Below, piece after piece: positions 59,129 through 64,000 of a stretch of DNA of 64,000 nt. Where the stretch lies: contig CM019822.1 of assembly GCA_009763385.1 (NCBI GenBank), positions 27,336,842 through 27,400,841 on the forward strand, written 5' to 3'. The position numbers and the translations under genes are program-made. Each line of letters begins with the position of its first letter. Position 1 is the first letter of the stretch. This stretch comes from Coix lacryma-jobi var. lacryma-jobi (Eukaryota > Streptophyta > Magnoliopsida > Poales > Poaceae). The notes below the pieces were generated by a model. It was not told the origin of the DNA. It made no database searches and saw only the letters and a list, made by a program, of their open reading frames with translations.

Positions 59129-60155
59129 TTGATGACAACCCTCATACAAGATATTATGATAAAGATTTAAGACACCAAGGTAGTATTTGCTCCCCCTACA
59201 TATGTGCTATAGAGTTTGGTTCGAGGTTCGGCACATATGCATGGATATAAAATTTTGGGTGAGCAATTACTAACTTGTGATACTAAGGTTTAAAGAATGG
59301 ACCTTTGAAGCGTGATACCAATCGGAGTGCAAAACTCATGATCATCCTTAGCACCACAATGAACTAGATACAACTTGTGAGCCAACTTTTAAGCAAATAT
59401 ATTGGCAAAAATGTTAAATTTCAAAAGTCTAGTTCTACCCTATGCATGCTAGTACTTCATTTCATCATTCAAGTTCTAGTCTAGCAAGCAACACACAAGA
59501 GAGATACTACTTGAAAACACAAACTAATGCAAGACAATGCAAGCAAGCATATGTAAGATGCACATTGCAAATGCATTCAATCAAGTTCATAGGCTTGCTC
59601 CCCCTACTTGTGTGCTTAACAAAAAAATTTATCCCTTTCTTTTCATAAATCTTTCTCATTGTGCAACTTCTTCTCCCTTTTTGCATATCTTTTATGCCAT
59701 TTTTCTCCCCCTTTGTCATCAATGACCACAAAAGGTGAGTTTTTCATTTGTAAAGCATGGGAGTAGAAATTGATCAAATTGTGGTTCAACTATAAACAAT
59801 TGCATACCATATATAGCACGGTTTGCTCTAGAGTAAGCTTCTTCACACATCTTGCAATGGTTATCTTACTCATGTCGGTTATATACTTCAATGCTCATGT
59901 TTATAGTCAAACACTAGGATTGCAAGCCCATAAACATGTCATATGCCACCACTAGATCATAACAATCATAGAAGCAATAGTGGTACCATACCAACATCAA
60001 AGTCATTTGATTTTCAATGAATGAGGTCCAAAACCTACTAGATATGCCTAGATGCTCTAAACAAGTCCTTAGCAAGGTATGAGATGCAAATGTCAAACAA
60101 TAATACCTTTGCTTGGGCTTGGAGGAGAGGCAAGTCATATAAGTGGGGTGCATTA
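59129..60155 (-). other. 3' non-coding region of the Copia element
   Basis: No gene is read here. The region holds three additional CTCCCCCT (minus AGGGGGAG) tracts and is where some Sireviruses carry an env-like ORF; none is visible. Confidence 0.6.
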
Positions 60156-63100
60156 TCAACACATATTTGAGAAATCTAGTATGTTCAACTCATTCCTTAG
60201 CTTGCAAAACCTCTTCTCATCAAGTGGCTTAGTGAATATATCCGCAAGTTGATCATCGGTCCCAACACTCTCAATAGATATATCTCCCTTTTGTTGATGA
60301 TCTCTAATGAAGTGGTGCCTAATGTCAATGTGCTTGGTTCTTGAATGTTGCACCGGGTTGTTTGTGAGCTTCACCGCACTTTCATTGTCACATAGCAATG
60401 GCACTTGTTTGAATTTTATTCCAAAGTCCTTCAAGGTTGCCCTCATCCATAGGAGTTGTGCACAACAACTACCGGCACTAATATATTCGGCTTCGGCGGT
60501 AGAGAGTGCCACACTATTTTGTTTCTTTGAAGACCAAGATACAAGTGACCTTCCCAATAATTGACATGTGCCCGATGTGCTCTTTCTATCAACCTTGCAA
60601 CCCGCATAATCGGAATCGGAGTACCCAATTAATTCAAAGTTTGCTCCTTTGGGGTACCACAACCCAACATTTTGTGTAGCCTTCAAGTACCTCAAGATTC
60701 TTTTTGTTGCCTTCAAATGACTCTCTCTTGGAGAAGCTTGGAATCTTGCACACATGCACACACTAAACATGACATCCGGCCTTGAAGCGGTCACATAGAG
60801 TAAGCTTCCAATCATAGACCGATACAACTTTTGATCCACCATGTTGCCACTAGCATCACCATCCAAGTGTCCATTTGTTCCCATTGGTGTACTAATAGCT
60901 TTTGCATCATTAAGACCAAACTTCTTGAGCATATCTTTGATGTACTTGCCTTGACTCACGAAAGTACCATTCTTCATTTGCTTGATTTGAAGACCAAGGA
61001 AGTAACTAAGCTCTCCAATCATGGACATTTCAAACTCTTTTGCCATCATATTTCCAAACTCTTCACAAAAATCTTGGTTGGTTGAGCCAAATATGATATC
61101 ATCAACATAGATTTGCAACACAAACAAGTCATTCCCTATCTTCTTGGTGAAGAGAGTGGTGTCAACCTTTTCCCATTTTGAACCCTTTGGATAGAAGGAA
61201 GTTCCTCAATCTTTCATACCATGCCCTTGGAGCTTGCTTTAAGCCATACAATGCTTTTCTCAATTTGTAGACATGGTTGGGCTTCTTTTCATCTTCAAAA
61301 CCGGGAGGTTGCTCAACATATACCAACTCATTGATGTAGCCATTGAGAAATGCACTCTTTACATCCATTTGATATAGCTTGATGTTATGAGCACAAGCAT
61401 AAGCTAATAGGATTCTAATTGCTTCCAATCTTGCAACCGGTGCATATGTTTCTCCAAAGTCAAGCCCTTCAATTTGAGTGTAACCTTGTGCTACCAATCT
61501 TGCTTTGTTTCTCACCACTAGGCCATCTTGATCTTGCTTGTTGCGGAATACCCATCTAGTACCGATAACATTATAGCTCTTAGGCCTCTCAACCAATTCC
61601 CAAACTTCATTTCTTGTGAAGTTGTTTAGCTCTTCATGCATGGCATTAACCCAATCAACATCCTTCAAAGCTTCTTCAATCTTGGTTGGTTCAATAATTG
61701 ACACAAATGAATAGTTCCCACAAAACATTGCCAATCTTGATCTTGTTTGAACACCACTTTGAATGCCACCAATAACCAAATCTAAGGGATGATCTCTTGC
61801 TATACTTGAAGGTTGAAGCACTTGATTCGCATTGCTTGTACTCGGTTGATCCGCTTGTTGCACATTGGGAGATGATGAACTAGCCACTTGTTGATTTTGT
61901 ACTTGAGAATCACTATCTTGCTCATTTGGGATGGTGACCACTTGCTCTTTGTCATCTTCAACATCAATCACTTCTCTTGGCCTAATATCACCAACATCCA
62001 TGTTCTTCATTGCATTCACCAAATGAGTGCCTCTCACATCATCTAAGTTCTCATTTTCATCTTGAGATCCATTGGTTTCATCAAATTCTACATCATGAAC
62101 TTCTTCAAGTGTTCCACTAGCCAAGTTCCATACTCTATATGCTTTGCTTGTAGTTGAATATCCAAGTAGGAACCCTTCATCACATTTCTTGTCAAACTTG
62201 CTCAATCTTGTGCCCTTCTTCAATATATAGCACTTGCAACCAAATACTCTAAAGTATGCAATATTGGGCTTTCTTCCATTCAATAGCTCATATGGTGTCA
62301 TTTCCAACATAGGATGGCAATATAGTCGGTTGCTAGAGTAGCAAGCCGTGTTGATAGCTTCAGCCCAAAAGGATTGACTCACATTGTATTCACTAAGCAT
62401 GGATCTTGCCATATCAATCAAGGTTCTATTCTTTCTTTCAACTATCCCATTTGATTGAGGAGTGTACTTTGCCGAGAATTGATGCCTAATGCCAAAATCA
62501 TCACATAGCTCTTCAATTCTTGTGTTCTTGAACTCACTTCCATTGTCACTTCTCACTTTCTTGATAGTTGTCTCAAACTCATTTTGACTTCTCTTGACAA
62601 AAGATTTGAATGTAGCAAATGTTTCACTTTTGTCACCAAGAAAGAATACCCATGTGTATCTAGTGAAGTCATCCACAATCACATAACCATATTTATTGCC
62701 ACCAATGCTAGTGTATGTAGTTGGCCCAAATAAATCCATATGCAATAGCTCAAATGCTTTAGTAGTGCTCATTTCACTTTTCATAGGGTGAGTATTTCCA
62801 ACTTGTTTGCCGGCTTGACAAGAGCTACAAAGTTTATCCTTCTCAAACACAACATCTCTCAAGCCCTTAACTAAGTCATATTTGATCAATCTATTTAGTT
62901 GCTTCATCCCAACATGACCAAGCCTTCTATGCCATAGCCAACCCATACTAGACTTAGTGATCAAGCATGTTGTCAATTGAGTTTCCTTTGCATCAAAATC
63001 AACTAAGTATAGGTTTCCATATCTAAATCCTTTGAATGCTAGGTTGGTTCCATCATTACTAGTGATCATCACATTATCAACACCAAAGTTACAATTGAAA

Positions 63101-63366
63101 CCAAGATCACATATTTGAGCTACCGATAGCAAGTTGAAGTTCAAGCTCTCTAATAGCAAGACATTTGAGATGCTCAAGTCATTGGATATTGCAATCTTAC
63201 CAAGTCCCTTGACCTTGCCTTCACTATTGTCCCCAAATGTGATGCTATCCACTTTGAAGTCTTCTTCATTTGTGTTGATTGAGTTGAACATTCTAGAATC
63301 CCCGGTCATATGTTGAGTACACCCACTATCAAGCACCCAATGCCTTCCTCCGGCTTTGTAATTGAC
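60156..63366 (-). pseudogene. pol: Copia pol: PR-IN-RT-RNase H, one frameshift
   Basis: From the 5' side, protease LDSGCTQHM is at residues 2-10 of the frame opening near 63336. The integrase zinc finger is H136, H141, C170, C173, and its catalytic residues are D201, D264 (SDNGSEF) and E300. RT follows (RNKARLVAQGYTQIEGLDF, MDVKSAFLNG). The frame shifts at a four-base T run, plus 61168-61171, ending at 61162, and resumes with IYVDDIIFGS (about 61105). RNase H shows GYSDSDYAG, STAEAEY and, near the end, HFIRD and DIFTKPL. Stop is at 60156-60158. Apart from the one-base shift it reads through without stops. Two in-frame stops (63379-63381 and 63367-63369) separate it from gag. Confidence 0.93.
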
Positions 63367-63378
63367 CTACAAGAAGAT

Positions 63379-64000
63379 TCAATGCTTAGGTACCCAAATC
63401 TTGTTGGGTCCTCCAAGGTTAGTGACTAAGCTCTTAGGTACCCAAATGGCTTTCTTCTTTGAGCCCTCCTTAGGTGTACCAACAAACTTAGCTCTTACAC
63501 TATTAACACCCTTGTAAAGCACATAACAAGAATCAAACTTAATTGATTTACCAAGGTTGGTTGGTTTGTTCTTGTTTAGGTTCTTTTTATAGCAATTATG
63601 CTCGGTATGCCCGGATTGCTTGCAATTTATGCAATAGCGTCCATTGCCCTTCACAAAACTAGTCTTGTGAGGAGCAAAGGCCGCCTTGCCCTTCTTGGGG
63701 GTATAGCCAATCCCTTCTTTCTTATGGGAAAATCTTTGGCTACCCAAGCACTTAAGCAAGCGGGCATCTCCACCATAGGCTTTGCCTAAGGCACAAGTGA
63801 GCTTATTCACCTCTTTCTTTAAGGTTTCATTTTCCACTATTAATGATGCATCACAAGTAAAACCATCTTTTATGTTTGAGTTAGATGCATCGGTGGAGCA
63901 TGAACTAGATGAAGCATTGGGAGGTGCAATGACAATAGGTGTGTAAGATGTTTCATTGATTAAGTCACATGTTATACCTATGTCACATGTTTGAGCAAAG
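63379..64000 (-). CDS. gag: Copia gag, C-terminal part with CCHC zinc knuckle
   Basis: The frame is open from the window edge to the TGA at 63379-63381. A coiled segment (VENETLKKEVNKL) is followed by basic sequence and the knuckle CINCKQSGHTEHNC (CX2CX4HX4C, about 63603-63565), then GPNKIWVPK at the end. It packages element RNA in capsids (family knowledge). The N-terminal half lies outside the window, so I cannot say whether it is intact. Confidence 0.88.
   Translation of the reverse strand, partial: FAQTCDIGITCDLINETSYTPIVIAPPNASSSSCSTDASNSNIKDGFTCDASLIVENETLKKEVNKLTCALGKAYGGDARLLKCLGSQRFSHKKEGIGYTPKKGKAAFAPHKTSFVKGNGRYCINCKQSGHTEHNCYKKNLNKNKPTNLGKSIKFDSCYVLYKGVNSVRAKFVGTPKEGSKKKAIWVPKSLVTNLGGPNKIWVPKH

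Larger units (their letters stand above)
57080..64000 (-). mobile_element. Ty1/Copia (Sirevirus-type) element, 3' part, runs off the window
   Basis: The element is on the minus strand: 3' LTR 57080-59109, then a 3' region with several purine tracts, RT/RNase H, integrase, protease and gag, to the window end. The Copia order (protease-integrase-RT-RNase H) is clear. The LTR end with CCCCCCTCTAGCCAATTAGG and the repeated polypurine tracts are Sirevirus traits (family knowledge). The 5' LTR is not in the window. Confidence 0.9.

Overview
The window is nuclear DNA of a grass, and the repertoire fits a Panicoid grass (inference). The evidence is a seven-exon, GC-rich YABBY gene with grass-type sequence, CACTA elements with TTTGCCGAG subterminal repeats, Stowaway and PIF/Harbinger (Tourist-like) MITEs, and nested gypsy and Copia/Sirevirus retrotransposons. 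There are no bacterial genes, rRNA genes or CRISPR arrays. Most of the 64 kb is transposable-element sequence.

Layout. 1-6102: the 5' half of a CACTA (En/Spm) element on the minus strand with a broken TNP2-type transposase gene fused by deletion to the second CACTA ORF. 6103-12035: the 3' part of a second CACTA on the plus strand, split by a 4.48-kb solo-LTR-like insert (6521-11001) with a perfect 5-bp target duplication. 12.4-20.4 kb: a field of small DNA elements (PIF-type, Stowaway, non-autonomous CACTA), a 146-bp tandem array and a strong 204-bp hairpin. 20.4-24.0 kb: AT-rich, nothing recognised. 24005-46458: a Ty3/gypsy element on the minus strand (LTRs about 97% identical by eye) that lacks RT and integrase. 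Inside it lies a second gypsy element of Tat type (29492-43906, plus strand) with gag-pol and a spliced antisense gene, and inside that a Copia-type LTR (38399-40564). 46.5-49.0 kb: two further non-autonomous CACTA elements, one containing a Stowaway. 49.0-55.9 kb: the only gene island, holding an apparently intact YABBY transcription factor gene of the FIL/YAB3 clade (51226-53999, plus strand). 55991-57079: a truncated LTR. 57080-64000: a Copia/Sirevirus element on the minus strand that runs off the window.

How it works together. The YABBY gene (zinc finger plus YABBY domain, nuclear, lateral-organ polarity and meristem or spikelet development in grasses) is the only host gene I can support. 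The rest records layered transposition. The clearest structural novelties are: tRNA-like box A/box B modules carried by three separate CACTA-type MITEs; an inverted duplication that rebuilt the 5' LTR of the inner gypsy element; a gag-pol frame with seven nonsense codons and no frameshift; a C15 tract that shifts the frame of the CACTA transposase; and a CACTA coding exon whose frame is restored exactly when the solo LTR is removed. All assignments are from reading the sequence; no database search was run.
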